A stretch of 64,000 nt of DNA from Pseudoduganella lurida (lineage in GTDB: Bacteria > Pseudomonadota > Gammaproteobacteria > Burkholderiales > Burkholderiaceae_D). The position numbers and the translations under genes were made by a program. Of this stretch, positions 26,176-34,666 are shown piece by piece; positions within the stretch are counted from its first letter, which is position 1; every line of letters begins with the position of its first letter. The stretch is taken from assembly GCF_007830455.1 (NCBI RefSeq), contig NZ_VLLB01000002.1:434001-498000 (forward strand), written 5' to 3'. A model generated the notes under the pieces. The model ran no database searches, was not told the DNA's origin, and worked only from the letters and a program-made list of their open reading frames with translations.

Positions 26176-27537
26176 ATGACCATCATTAACAACGCGTTGT
26201 CCGGTGCCGTTGCCGCCCAGGCCGGCCTGAATTCGGCCAGCCAGAACGTCGCCAACCTGCAGACCAAGGGCTATACCCGCCAGGGCGTGCTGCTGGCCGC
26301 GCAGGCCCCCGGCATCGGCACGCAAGGCGCGGGCAATGGCGTGAACGTGACGTCGCTGCTGCGCTTTTCCGACTCCTACAAGAGCCAGCAGCTGTGGCGC
26401 TCGAATGCCGAGCTGGGCCGCTACACGCAGCAGCAGCCCTACCTGACGCAGCTGGAGCAGGTGATGTCCGACGACAAGTCGAGCATTTCCTATGCGATGG
26501 ACAACTTCTTCAAGGCGCTGAACGCGGTCGGCGAAGAGCCCACCTCCGGTCCGCTGCGCGGCCAGGTGGTGGCGCAGGCCGGCGCGCTGGCGGAAAGCTT
26601 CAACAGCATCTACCAGGTGACCCGCAACCAGCAGGTCTCCGTGCAGCAGCAGCGCGAGGCCACGCTGCCCAAGTTCAACACGCTGACGCAGAACATCGCT
26701 TCCCTGAACAAGCAGATCGCCGCCGCCGGCGCGCTCGGCACCAACACGTCCGGCCTGATCGACGAGCGGGACCAGGCCATCGACGCGCTGTCGCAACTGG
26801 CCTCCATCGAGGTGCTGGAGCAGCCGGACGGCAGCCGCTCCGTGTCGCTGAAGTCGGGCCAGCCGCTGGTGGCCGGTGCCGTGGCCGGCAGCCTGGCCAT
26901 CGATACCACCAGCGCCACGCCGAAGTTGGTGGTGAGCTTTGCCGATGCCCGGTTCTCGGTGGACGACGCCAGCATGGGCGGCCAGCTGGGCGGCCTGGGC
27001 GACTTCGAGAAGAACACCCTGCTGCCGCTGCAGGCCTCGATCGCCGCGATGGCCAGTACATTGTCGACCGAGATGAACGCGCAGCTGGCGCAGGGCCAGT
27101 ACACCGACGGCACGCCCGGCAAGCCGCTGTTCGCGACCGACGCGGGCGGCATCCTGTCCGTGGTGGCCGGCTACACGGCATCGGACCTGGCGCTGTCGGC
27201 GGATGGCACGCCGGGCGACTCCGGCAACCTGCAGCTGCTGGTCGACATCAAGAACAAGACCGTCTCGCTCAACGGACTGGGCACCGTGATGCTGGGCGAT
27301 GCCGACACGCAGCTGGTCGGCCAGCTGGGCATCCGGAGCCAGCAGAACCTGTCGCTGCTGAACACGGCCACGACGATCCGCCGGCAGGCGGAAGACGACT
27401 GGGCGGCAACGTCCGGCGTCAACAAGGACGAGGAAGCCATCAACATCGTCGAATTCCAGAACATGTACCAGGCCAACATGAAAGTCATCGCCGTGGCGAA
27501 CACGCTGTTCGAATCCACGCTGGCAATGTTCGGCTAA
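26176..27537 (+). CDS. flgK: Hook-filament junction protein FlgK (HAP1)
   Basis: FlgK is the first hook-associated protein joining hook and filament. The 453-residue protein starts IINNALSGAVAAQAGLNSAS with the rod/hook N-terminal motif SQNVANLQTKGYTRQGVLL. The C-terminus has the family pattern NKDEEAINIVEFQNMYQANM and KVIAVANTLFESTLAMFG. I chose ATG 26176, whose ribosome site is GAAAGATC. FlgN (17345) is its predicted chaperone. Confidence 0.95.
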   Translation: MTIINNALSGAVAAQAGLNSASQNVANLQTKGYTRQGVLLAAQAPGIGTQGAGNGVNVTSLLRFSDSYKSQQLWRSNAELGRYTQQQPYLTQLEQVMSDDKSSISYAMDNFFKALNAVGEEPTSGPLRGQVVAQAGALAESFNSIYQVTRNQQVSVQQQREATLPKFNTLTQNIASLNKQIAAAGALGTNTSGLIDERDQAIDALSQLASIEVLEQPDGSRSVSLKSGQPLVAGAVAGSLAIDTTSATPKLVVSFADARFSVDDASMGGQLGGLGDFEKNTLLPLQASIAAMASTLSTEMNAQLAQGQYTDGTPGKPLFATDAGGILSVVAGYTASDLALSADGTPGDSGNLQLLVDIKNKTVSLNGLGTVMLGDADTQLVGQLGIRSQQNLSLLNTATTIRRQAEDDWAATSGVNKDEEAINIVEFQNMYQANMKVIAVANTLFESTLAMFG

Positions 27538-27547
27538 GGAGCAGCAG

Positions 27548-28444
27548 ATGCGTATCGCCACCACCCAATACCAGGCCACCCTGAGCCGCTCGCTGGAACT
27601 GAACCAGACGATGGTTTCGCGCCTGACCCAGCAGATGGCCAGCGGCAAGGCGCAGATGCTGCCTTCCGACGATCCCGTCGCCAACGTGCGCGTGTCGCGC
27701 CTGACACGCGAGGAAGCCATCATCGGCCAGTACCGCGAAAACATCGCCGCGGTGAAGATCCGCCTGTCCAAGAACGAAGGCTACCTGTCCGGCATGGTGG
27801 GCGACCTGGGCGAGGCGCACGACCTGATGGTGTGGGCAGCCGACGGCGGCAATACGCCGGACGACCTGAAGGCCATGGTGAACAGCCTGGAATCGCTGCG
27901 CGACAGCCTGCTGTACACGTCCAACACGCGCGACCAGGAAGGCAATTACCTGTTCTCCGGCACGCAGACCAATACGGCGCCGGTCCGCCTGGATGGCGCC
28001 AGCTATGTCTATGACGGCAACGAGAAGGAGCAGAAAGTCGTGGTCGGCAATGGCATCTCGCAGGCCGTCAACGTCAACCTGGCCGGCATGCCCGCGCTGC
28101 TGAACCAGCTGAACACGGTCATCGAGGCCCTGCGCAACGCGACCACCGGCTCGTCCGATCCCACGCTGCACGCCACGATCGCCAGCACGATGGACATGGT
28201 GGACAGCACGCAGAACGCGCTGGCGGCCAAGGTCGCCACGCTGGGCGGCGCGCAGAACGTGCTCACCACGCTGGACAACAACCATGCCAATGTCAGCCTG
28301 TCGAACCAGACGGCGATGCGCGACCTGTCCGCACTCGACTACGGCGTCGCCTCCAGCGAACTGGCAGGCTACAATATGGCATTGCAGGCCACGTACCAGT
28401 CCTATTCGAAGGTCAGCAACCTGTCGCTGTTCAACGTCCTGTAA
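27548..28444 (+). CDS. flgL: Hook-filament junction protein FlgL (HAP3)
   Basis: FlgL is the second junction protein and is flagellin-like at both ends. The 298-residue protein has LNQTMVSRLTQQMASGKAQM and the SDDPVANVRVSRLTREE pattern at residues 18-60. The C-terminal helix is ALDYGVASSELAGYNMALQA followed by TYQSYSKVSNLSLFNVL. The AAGGAGCAG ribosome site is good. It is followed 31 bp later by the LafW-like gene, the order seen in lateral loci. Confidence 0.94.
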   Translation: MRIATTQYQATLSRSLELNQTMVSRLTQQMASGKAQMLPSDDPVANVRVSRLTREEAIIGQYRENIAAVKIRLSKNEGYLSGMVGDLGEAHDLMVWAADGGNTPDDLKAMVNSLESLRDSLLYTSNTRDQEGNYLFSGTQTNTAPVRLDGASYVYDGNEKEQKVVVGNGISQAVNVNLAGMPALLNQLNTVIEALRNATTGSSDPTLHATIASTMDMVDSTQNALAAKVATLGGAQNVLTTLDNNHANVSLSNQTAMRDLSALDYGVASSELAGYNMALQATYQSYSKVSNLSLFNVL

Positions 28445-28475
28445 CCCGCCGCGCTTATTCCAGTAGATCCGTACC

Positions 28476-29516
28476 ATGCAAATCGTCCAGCGTCCCGCCA
28501 CCGCCACCACGGGCCTTGCCACGGATTCGTCCGCTTCGGCAAATCCGCTGGATGGCAGCGGCGTGGCGGGTGCGGCCGACGGCGCCGCTGCGGCAACCGG
28601 TGCGGCACCGTCCGCCCCGCTGCGCCGCGGCCTGTCCAACTGGGACCAGCCGCTGCAGAACGATATTTCCGGCGCCCAGCAGGCCGTCGATTTCCTGGAA
28701 CAGAGCGCCGCCCAGCTGCGCGCGCTGAAGACCGACCTGTCGGCCAAGCTGGCGGCGCGCCAGCTGCGCGACGGCCAGGCCGAACAGCGCGTGCGGCAGT
28801 TCGCGGATACCTGGCGCACCCGCCGCGAGGCTTCCGGCGGCACGCTCGATGCGCGTTTGAATTTCGCCAGCGGCGAGCCGTCCAGCCAGCGCTTCTCGGT
28901 GCGCGGCATGACCCTGCAGAACCTGCGCAACGGCGCGCGCGAAACGCTGGCCGTCGCCGTGGGCAGCGGCGCGCAGGGCCTGCGCTCGGTGCACCTGTCG
29001 CCCGGCCTGTCGGACGAGGAGATCGTCGGCCGCTTCGACAGCGCGCTGGCACCGGCCGGCGTGCGCGTGGCGGCCGGCCAGGATGGCGAGCTGGTGTTCT
29101 CCACGTCGGAAGACAGCTGGCCCGCCGTGCGCGACGTGTTTGCCGTGCAGGGCAGCGGCGTGCGCTTCCCCACCGGCCAGCTGAACCGGCTCAAGACGGA
29201 GGCCGAAGCGCCCGTGGTGATGCCGGAAGGCTGGGGCACCGCCGATATCGAAGGCATGCGCGCCACGCTGCAGCAGGTCACGCAGGCGCTGGCGCACGTG
29301 GAGGCCGCGCTGGCCAAGGTGCGCCTGGAACTGGCCAGTGCCGCGCAGCGCGCCGACAGCGCCATGCCGCAGCTGGAAACGGCCGGCGTGGAAGACCTGG
29401 CCGACCGCTTCGCCGGCATCGCCCAGGAGCCGGGCTACCAGTCCTTGCTGGCGCTGACCTCGGCGCTGGTGGGCATCAACCGGGAACGGGTGGTGTCGCT
29501 GCTGGGCCTGCGCTGA
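28476..29516 (+). CDS. LafW-like putative hook-associated flagellar protein
   Basis: The 346-residue product has no signal peptide. Its N-terminal 45 residues are Ala/Gly/Ser-rich, followed by coiled-coil helices ([20 protein letters not shown] about residues 64-83; [20 protein letters not shown] further on) and a Leu-rich end. This resembles an exported axial or export-related protein. In lateral (Flag-2) flagellar clusters a hook-associated gene called lafW stands directly after flgL, which is the main reason for the call. It is probably the last gene of the flg operon. The last 41 bp overlap the end of the converging PAS-GGDEF-EAL gene. The exact function is not known. Confidence 0.6.
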   Translation: MQIVQRPATATTGLATDSSASANPLDGSGVAGAADGAAAATGAAPSAPLRRGLSNWDQPLQNDISGAQQAVDFLEQSAAQLRALKTDLSAKLAARQLRDGQAEQRVRQFADTWRTRREASGGTLDARLNFASGEPSSQRFSVRGMTLQNLRNGARETLAVAVGSGAQGLRSVHLSPGLSDEEIVGRFDSALAPAGVRVAAGQDGELVFSTSEDSWPAVRDVFAVQGSGVRFPTGQLNRLKTEAEAPVVMPEGWGTADIEGMRATLQQVTQALAHVEAALAKVRLELASAAQRADSAMPQLETAGVEDLADRFAGIAQEPGYQSLLALTSALVGINRERVVSLLGLR

Positions 29517-31770
29517 GCAGGGTCCGGCCCGCGCCGAGCAGGGTTCCTTCCCCGCCTTCCCGCGCCAGCGCCAGCAGCTGGTCCGCCGGCACCGGCCGGG
29601 CAAACACATACCCCTGCGCGTAGTCGCAGCCGGCCTGCCGCAGCAGCGCCAGCTGGGCCGGCGTTTCCACCCCTTCGGCCACCACCTCCAGGCCCAGCTT
29701 GTGGGCCAGCACGATGATGGCCTCGCACATCGCCAGGTCGCTGCCGTCCGCACCCGCGGCGCCCGCCGCCTCCAGCCCGGCCACGAAACTGCTGTCGATC
29801 TTCAGGTAGTCGATGTCGAACTGCTGGAGCTGCGCCAGTGCCGAGTGGCCGGTGCCGAAATCGTCCAGCGCCACCTGCACGCCCAGCGAGTGCAGCCGGC
29901 GCAGCCGCTCCAGCACGTGCGCGGCCGGTTCGGCGAGCAGGTCTTCCGGCACGTCCGCCACCAGGCTTTTCGGCGGCAGGTGCAAGGACTCCACGTAGCG
30001 CAGCCAGCCGTGCGACTCGTCGCGCAGCTGGGCCGACGAGACATTGATGCTGACCTGGAACGGCCGCCCCAGCGCCGCCTGCCAGGCCAGCACCTGGTCG
30101 GCCGCCTGGCGGAAGGCGCGGTCGCCGATCTCCAGCAGCAGCCCGGTCGATTCGGCGCCGGCGATGAAGTCGGCGGGATTGAGCACGCCCCGCTGCGGAT
30201 GGTGCCAGCGCAGCAGCGCCTCGGCCCGCTCGATGGCGCCCGTCTGCAGGTGCACGATCGGCTGGTAGTGCAGCGTGAACTCGTGCTCCGCGGCGGCGCG
30301 GCGCAGCTCGTCGGCCAGCTGCAGGCGGCCCTGCGCGGCGGCCTGCATGTCCTCGGTGAAATAGGTGAAGCGGTTGCGCCCGCCGTTCTTGGCCGCGTAC
30401 ATCGCCTGGTCGGCATTGCGCAACAGCTCCTCGGCATCGGCCGCATCGGACGGATACAGCGCGATGCCCACGCTGCCGGAAATATGGCCCTGGTTGCCGC
30501 CGGCCAGCTCGAACGGCCGCTGCAGCACGGCGATCACGTCCCGCGCCACCCGTTCGGCATCGCCCACATGGCCCAGCTCGGGCAGGATGGCCACGAACTC
30601 GTCACCGCCGATGCGCGCCAGCGTGTCCGTCGCGCGCATGCACGCGCCCAGCCGCTGGGCGACCTGGACCAGCAGCGCGTCGCCCTGCTGGTGGCCGTAG
30701 CGGTCGTTCACCTGCTTGAACCGGTCCAGGTCGATGAACAGCAGCGCCAGGAAGGCGCGGCCCCGTTGCGCCTTCTTCATTTCGTGGCGCAGCCGTTCCT
30801 GGAACAGGTTGCGGTTCGGCAGGCCGGTGAGCACGTCGAAATTGGCCTGCTGCCAGGCCAGGTCGGCCGATTCGCGGTGGGCGGTACGCTGCTCCGTGAT
30901 GTCGGACACCAGCGCCAGCGCGCCCAGGTAGGCGCCGTCCTCGTCATGCAGCGGATTGACGGCCAGGTGCACCCACAGCGCGGCGCCGTCCTTGCGGACC
31001 AGCTTGAACTCGCGGCGGCCCGGCATGCCCTGCTGGCCGCGCGCCACGTTCCGTTCCAGCAGCGCGCGCCCTTCGCCATCCATGAAGCTCACGAGCGACA
31101 GGCCCGGCATCTCGTCGATGTCGTAGCCCAGCATCTCGGCCATGCGCGGATTGACGAAGGTGGTGTGCGCCGCATCGTCGAATTCCCAGATGCCTTCGCG
31201 CGCCGTCTGCACGATGCGGCGGAAGCGCTCCTCGCTTTTCTCCAGCGCCGGCAGGCGCCCTTCTGCCGGCTCCACCGTCACGCGCAGCGCGCCCTGCACG
31301 AGGCAGCCATGCAGCGTGACGGGCAGGCCCCGGTCGCCGCGGCCGCGCTGCAGCTGCAAGGCGCAATGGACCGGTGCCGTGCTGCGCCGCGCCGCAGCCA
31401 GGAAGAGGTCGAAATCGGGCAGGAACCGGGCGGCCACGAAGCTGCGCAGGCGCGCCCGGCCGGGCTGGGCGCGGTCGATGTCGAGCAGGTCCGCTCCCAC
31501 CAGGTTGGCCCGTTCGATGCTGCCATCGGGGCCCAGCAGGAAACAGCCGACCGGTGCCAGCAGGTAGAGCTCGTCGAACAGGGCGCGTTCCGCTACGTCG
31601 CCAGGCGCGATGGGGGCGTCGCCGCCCAGCGCGGCCAGCAGCGTCTCCTGGGCCAGCGCCGGCAGGGTGCCCGGCAGACCCGGCGTGGCGAGGACGGGCA
31701 ACGGCAGCGTGCCGGGGGATGCGGCGCTGGCGAACGGCGCGGTGGAAGCGGCGGCAGAGTGGTTGTCCAT
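29476..31770 (-). CDS. PAS-GGDEF-EAL cyclic-di-GMP signalling protein
   Basis: The 764-residue cytoplasmic protein has an atypical N-terminal PAS-like region (about 65-165), a clear PAS/PAC domain (180-295), a GGDEF domain (305-475) and an EAL domain (485-745). The GGDEF site is intact (residues 388-392) with the inhibitory RxxD motif (RATD, 379-382), so cyclic-di-GMP synthesis is likely. The EAL domain keeps EAL (517-519), Asn576, DDFGTG (636-641), Lys657 and VVAEGVET, but the metal-binding Glu of the usual E-x-x-E segment is Asp606. Its phosphodiesterase activity is therefore uncertain. It converges on and overlaps the flagellar locus, so a role in motility control is plausible but unproven. 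Confidence 0.93.
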   Translation of the reverse strand: MDNHSAAASTAPFASAASPGTLPLPVLATPGLPGTLPALAQETLLAALGGDAPIAPGDVAERALFDELYLLAPVGCFLLGPDGSIERANLVGADLLDIDRAQPGRARLRSFVAARFLPDFDLFLAAARRSTAPVHCALQLQRGRGDRGLPVTLHGCLVQGALRVTVEPAEGRLPALEKSEERFRRIVQTAREGIWEFDDAAHTTFVNPRMAEMLGYDIDEMPGLSLVSFMDGEGRALLERNVARGQQGMPGRREFKLVRKDGAALWVHLAVNPLHDEDGAYLGALALVSDITEQRTAHRESADLAWQQANFDVLTGLPNRNLFQERLRHEMKKAQRGRAFLALLFIDLDRFKQVNDRYGHQQGDALLVQVAQRLGACMRATDTLARIGGDEFVAILPELGHVGDAERVARDVIAVLQRPFELAGGNQGHISGSVGIALYPSDAADAEELLRNADQAMYAAKNGGRNRFTYFTEDMQAAAQGRLQLADELRRAAAEHEFTLHYQPIVHLQTGAIERAEALLRWHHPQRGVLNPADFIAGAESTGLLLEIGDRAFRQAADQVLAWQAALGRPFQVSINVSSAQLRDESHGWLRYVESLHLPPKSLVADVPEDLLAEPAAHVLERLRRLHSLGVQVALDDFGTGHSALAQLQQFDIDYLKIDSSFVAGLEAAGAAGADGSDLAMCEAIIVLAHKLGLEVVAEGVETPAQLALLRQAGCDYAQGYVFARPVPADQLLALAREGGEGTLLGAGRTLLSAGPAATPPVPG

Positions 31771-31887
31771 GATTCCCCGGCTGAAACGGCGATGGCTGTC
31801 GAGAACGCCGAATCAGCCTAGCATCAACGAATCATGAAGTCGAGCGGCGCCCGCACCGTGTGCGCAGGGCCGCCGGCATGGCACCGG

Positions 31888-32292
31888 TCAGTAGCGGTGG
31901 CGCCGGCCGAAATTGTGGCCTACCACCAGCAGCGTGCTCTCGACGAGGCTGGACAGGCCGAGGATCAGCTGCACCAGCTTGTCGTCCGGCAGGACCCACA
32001 TCGAGCCCTTCGGCGGCTCGGCCTGGGCCACCGCCGTGATCAGGGGCGCCGCCCATTCGGCGTCGGGCGTAACATCGAGGATCACGGCGTCGTCGGTGGT
32101 CTGCAGGAAGATGTCGCCGCCGGCCGCCAGCGTGAAGCGCACGCCGTAGCCGGTTTCGTCCCGGCCCACGTGTTCCTGCAGCGCCAGGTTGTGCTCGGCG
32201 ATCCACAGTTCCGCGTCCGCGGGCGTTTCCAGCGCCGTCCAGGGCACCGGGCGGAAGCGCGGCGGCGCTCCGTCGTCATTATCGAGCTGCAT
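31888..32292 (-). CDS. Hypothetical protein
   Basis: The 134-residue soluble protein has no signal peptide or membrane segment. It has an acidic N-terminus (MQLDNDDGAPP), a central part with GVRFTLAAGGDIFLQTTDDA, and a His/Arg-rich end (GHNFGRRHRY). I do not recognise a family. Codon use matches its neighbours, and it is bounded by short intergenic gaps on both sides, so it looks real. It is divergent from the DUF3460 gene. Confidence 0.65.
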   Translation of the reverse strand: MQLDNDDGAPPRFRPVPWTALETPADAELWIAEHNLALQEHVGRDETGYGVRFTLAAGGDIFLQTTDDAVILDVTPDAEWAAPLITAVAQAEPPKGSMWVLPDDKLVQLILGLSSLVESTLLVVGHNFGRRHRY

Positions 32293-32344
32293 CGTGATGG
32301 GTGGTGAAATGGGGAAGGCAGTGTAACCGAAGAAAGGAGCATCG

Positions 32345-32530
32345 ATGAAGCTGACACGCTATGTATCGGAATTCGAGGAATTCCTGAACCGCTACCGGGA
32401 TGACCATCCCGGCATGGAGGACGAGCAGCGCCGCGGCTGGCAGATCTGGTGGGACCACCGGCTGGACCTGGATGCGGCGGACCGGCAGAAGCGCGATACC
32501 GTGGCCACGAAGCCTTACTATTACAGCTGA
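32345..32530 (+). CDS. DUF3460-family small protein
   Basis: The 61-residue protein has the DUF3460 pattern: YVSEFEEFLNRYRDDHPGME at residues 6-25, then EQRRGWQIWWDHRLDLD and a C-terminal VATKPYYYS. The family is small, of unknown function, and found mainly in betaproteobacteria, which supports the taxonomic reading. AAGGAGCATCG precedes the ATG. Its stop codon lies in the first unit of the 13-bp tandem repeat that follows. Confidence 0.85.
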   Translation: MKLTRYVSEFEEFLNRYRDDHPGMEDEQRRGWQIWWDHRLDLDAADRQKRDTVATKPYYYS

Positions 32531-32629
32531 AACCTGCAGCTGAAATTCGCGGCTGACAATTCGCGGCTGAAACCTGCAGCTGGTCCTTCCGGCTGAACCC
32601 CGCGGCTGAAACCCGCGGCTGAAACGACA
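32525..32629 (+). repeat. Eight-unit 13-bp tandem repeat
   Basis: Eight head-to-tail units with consensus RGCTGAAACCYGC start at 32525, 32538, 32551 (14 bp), 32565, 32578, 32591, 32604 and 32617; units 5 and 8 are the most divergent. The first unit contains the stop of the DUF3460 gene, and the array leads into a palindrome at 32631-32646. There are no spacers, so it is not a CRISPR. Confidence 0.85.
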
Positions 32630-32630
32630 A

Positions 32631-32646
32631 CGGACCCGCGGGTCCG
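32631..32646. terminator. Possible bidirectional terminator stem between converging genes
   Basis: The 16-bp self-complementary sequence consists of CGGACCCG followed directly by CGGGTCCG. It stands between the converging DUF3460 gene and the DUF882 gene. There is no good T-run on either side, so termination is only a guess. Confidence 0.4.
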
Positions 32647-32659
32647 CTGTCTTCGTCGC

Positions 32660-33295
32660 TCAACCCTTCCAGGTGCGCTTCAGGCCCGTGTCGGCATGGA
32701 TCCAGCCGCCGCGCGGGCCCTCGCGGTAATAGAAGCCCACGCCGCCCTGGCCGAAGCTCTTCACCAGGCCGCCCAGCACCTCGGCATTCAGGTTGGCGAT
32801 GCGGATGTCGGCCGCCTTGCCGTCCATGTGCAGCGACTGACGGGCGGCGGGAATGCCCTGCTCGCGCAAGCGGTTGTTCGAGGCGGGCGTGCGGTAGCCG
32901 GACAGGATCTCCACCGGGCTACCGATGCCGTAGCGCGCCACGAAGGCCTGCGTGCCCCACAGGGTTTCCAGCAGCTTCGGATCGATGGCGATGGTCTCCT
33001 TGCCGTTGACGTCGCGCAGTAGGTGGCACAGCTGCTCGTAGGCGGACTGGATGATTTCGCCGTCGCGCCAGTACAGCACGGTCGCCTTCTCGTTGCTTTG
33101 CGGGCGGGTCACGGTGATGGTGCGGGGCTTGATCCAGAATTCCAGGTCGAGGGCCTGGGCGTCGAAGATGTCGGGCGGCGGCTGCAGGCCGTCCTGGGCC
33201 GCATGGGCCGGGCTCAGCCCGACGAGCGGCGCACCGATGAAACTGGCGGCGGCAAGGCCGGCCGTGTTGTGAAGAAATTGTCTGCGCGTTGCCAT
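32660..33295 (-). CDS. DUF882 / peptidase M15-type peptidoglycan endopeptidase (MepK-like)
   Basis: This is a predicted periplasmic zinc peptidase that cuts peptide cross-links in peptidoglycan. The 211-residue precursor has a twin-arginine signal (TRRQFLHNTAG at residues 3-13, then a hydrophobic stretch to AHA-AQ near 32). The M15-like metal site is SLHMDGKAADIRI (H-x6-D, about residues 154-166) with a second His in GGWIHADTG near the C-terminus. SGYRTPASNNRLRE is also typical. The domain matches YcbK/MepK in size. It converges on the DUF3460 gene. Confidence 0.9.
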   Translation of the reverse strand: MATRRQFLHNTAGLAAASFIGAPLVGLSPAHAAQDGLQPPPDIFDAQALDLEFWIKPRTITVTRPQSNEKATVLYWRDGEIIQSAYEQLCHLLRDVNGKETIAIDPKLLETLWGTQAFVARYGIGSPVEILSGYRTPASNNRLREQGIPAARQSLHMDGKAADIRIANLNAEVLGGLVKSFGQGGVGFYYREGPRGGWIHADTGLKRTWKG

Positions 33296-33433
33296 AGCTA
33301 ACCCATTGAACCGAAGCGGATACGGCCGTTACTATAGCCCATCGCCCCCGGAAGTTGAGAAAGCGCTTTAACTGTGTGGCGTAAATTGCACCACTGGCAG
33401 ACCGGCTTTAAGACGTGCTTAAGCCAGCGCGAC

Positions 33434-34264
33434 TCATGCGGCAACTGGCACGTCGGCGACGGGCAAGGCGGCACGGGGCTGGTCCAGCGCGTAACCTTGC
33501 GCCAGCGGTGCGATGCCCGCCAGTGTTGCGATGTCGGCCAGGGTGGCCAGGGTGCCACTGCTTTCGGCATGATGGAACACGATCCGCGTGTCCTGCTCTC
33601 CCGCGACCGCCACCAGGCGAGACAAACCTTCCCGGTCGCGGGCAGCGCGCGCATCGATGCGGATGAGGTCGGGCCGCACCCGGTCCAGCAGCGCCTGCCC
33701 TTCCGTGGCGCCGCCTGCCTGCACGGCGAAGCGGAAACCGTTGCGGCGGTAATTGTCCGCCACATAGCCCAGCAGCCAGCTCTGTTGCGGCGTGGTGGCC
33801 GGCAGCTGCAGCACGATGCGTTCGACCGGCAGCGCCAGCGCATCGAGAATGCGGCGGAACGCGTGGCCATGGTTGCTGCTGACGGCACTCAGCAGCCGTC
33901 CATGCACGTTCAGGTGCAGGTCGATGCCGGCGCAGGCACCCTGCCGGAAGAAATTGATCGCGTGGAGCATGCGGCACAGGCGGTCGAGTTCGACGGATTC
34001 GTCGTCGCTGGCGGCATTTTCCAGCAGGCGCCAGAGCGACAGGCCCTCATCCTCGGCCGAGATGCCGCGCGCCAGCCCTTCGGCCGCGACCACTTCCCCG
34101 CTGCCCAGCTGCCGCACGGGATGGAACACGCTCGTCATCGTGCAGTGGAAGAAGCGGCCATGGGCGCGGCCCGTGCCGTCCAGCCACAGGGAAGCCGGCG
34201 AGGCGGCGGCAGTGACGGGATCGGCCAGGCGGGCGAGGTATTGCTGGAGGACGGGATAGCTCAT
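33434..34264 (-). CDS. Degenerate EAL-domain protein (probably catalytically inactive)
   Basis: The 276-residue protein (start ATG 34264, MSYPVLQQY) shows the EAL fold by pattern: VAAEGLAR where EAL is expected, LHLNVHGRLL for the Asn strand, LIRIDARAARD for the Lys strand, and a final AQGYALDQP. However, EAL reads EGL, the E-x-x-E metal site reads VLQLP, DDFGTG is replaced by QAGGATEG, and the catalytic Lys is Arg. It should not hydrolyse cyclic-di-GMP and may act as a binding or protein-interaction module. A palindrome at 34319-34333 lies upstream. Confidence 0.8.
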   Translation of the reverse strand: MSYPVLQQYLARLADPVTAAASPASLWLDGTGRAHGRFFHCTMTSVFHPVRQLGSGEVVAAEGLARGISAEDEGLSLWRLLENAASDDESVELDRLCRMLHAINFFRQGACAGIDLHLNVHGRLLSAVSSNHGHAFRRILDALALPVERIVLQLPATTPQQSWLLGYVADNYRRNGFRFAVQAGGATEGQALLDRVRPDLIRIDARAARDREGLSRLVAVAGEQDTRIVFHHAESSGTLATLADIATLAGIAPLAQGYALDQPRAALPVADVPVAA

Positions 34265-34666
34265 GGCAGGCTTCGTTCGATGGAAATGCCGCCAGACTAG
34301 CCGCCCTGCGCACTTCGCAAAACGAATCGTTTTATCGTTTGTTATTCGTCGCGCGCATAAAGAACCCAACCGCTCGGCGCGTGCCTGACGGAGGAACGCC
34401 GCCGGTTTTGGAAAGCCCTGTCACCTGGACGGTCTTGCAGACCTTCCACGGGCACCAGCCGGACAGTCGAACCGCCGTCTCACGGATGAGTTCGTGTCCA
34501 TGTCGGGGTCTGACCCCAGGGTGGACACGCACGCGGCGGTGGGCCAGCGTATATGCATTTTCGTTATCATGCGCATCGCCCATATAAGCATATTGAAAAA
34601 GATTCGTTTTACCGGCGGGCGTGTGGCGGTATCGTTGAACCTGACTTCAACGGAATTCATGCAATC
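34265..34666. other. Intergenic region with palindromes, no gene seen
   Basis: About 400 bp between two divergent genes. It contains AAAACGA/TCGTTTT as an inverted pair around one base at 34319-34333, a REP-like palindrome at 34493-34529, and an AT-rich segment at 34550-34615 that probably holds the promoter of the amidotransferase gene. The short open frames here have no family features. Confidence 0.5.
34493..34529. repeat. REP-like palindrome, copy 1
   Basis: Outer arms CGTGTCCA (34493-34500) and TGGACACG (34522-34529) are exactly complementary. Inner arms GGGGTC (34505-34510) and GACCCC (34512-34517) are too. A closely related element is at 57793-57835, also intergenic, so this is a dispersed palindromic repeat of the genome. 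Confidence 0.75.

Noticed and set aside
32525..32629. CRISPR-like array
   Set aside because: The 13-bp units are directly adjacent with no unique spacers, and no cas genes are present; it is a simple tandem repeat.
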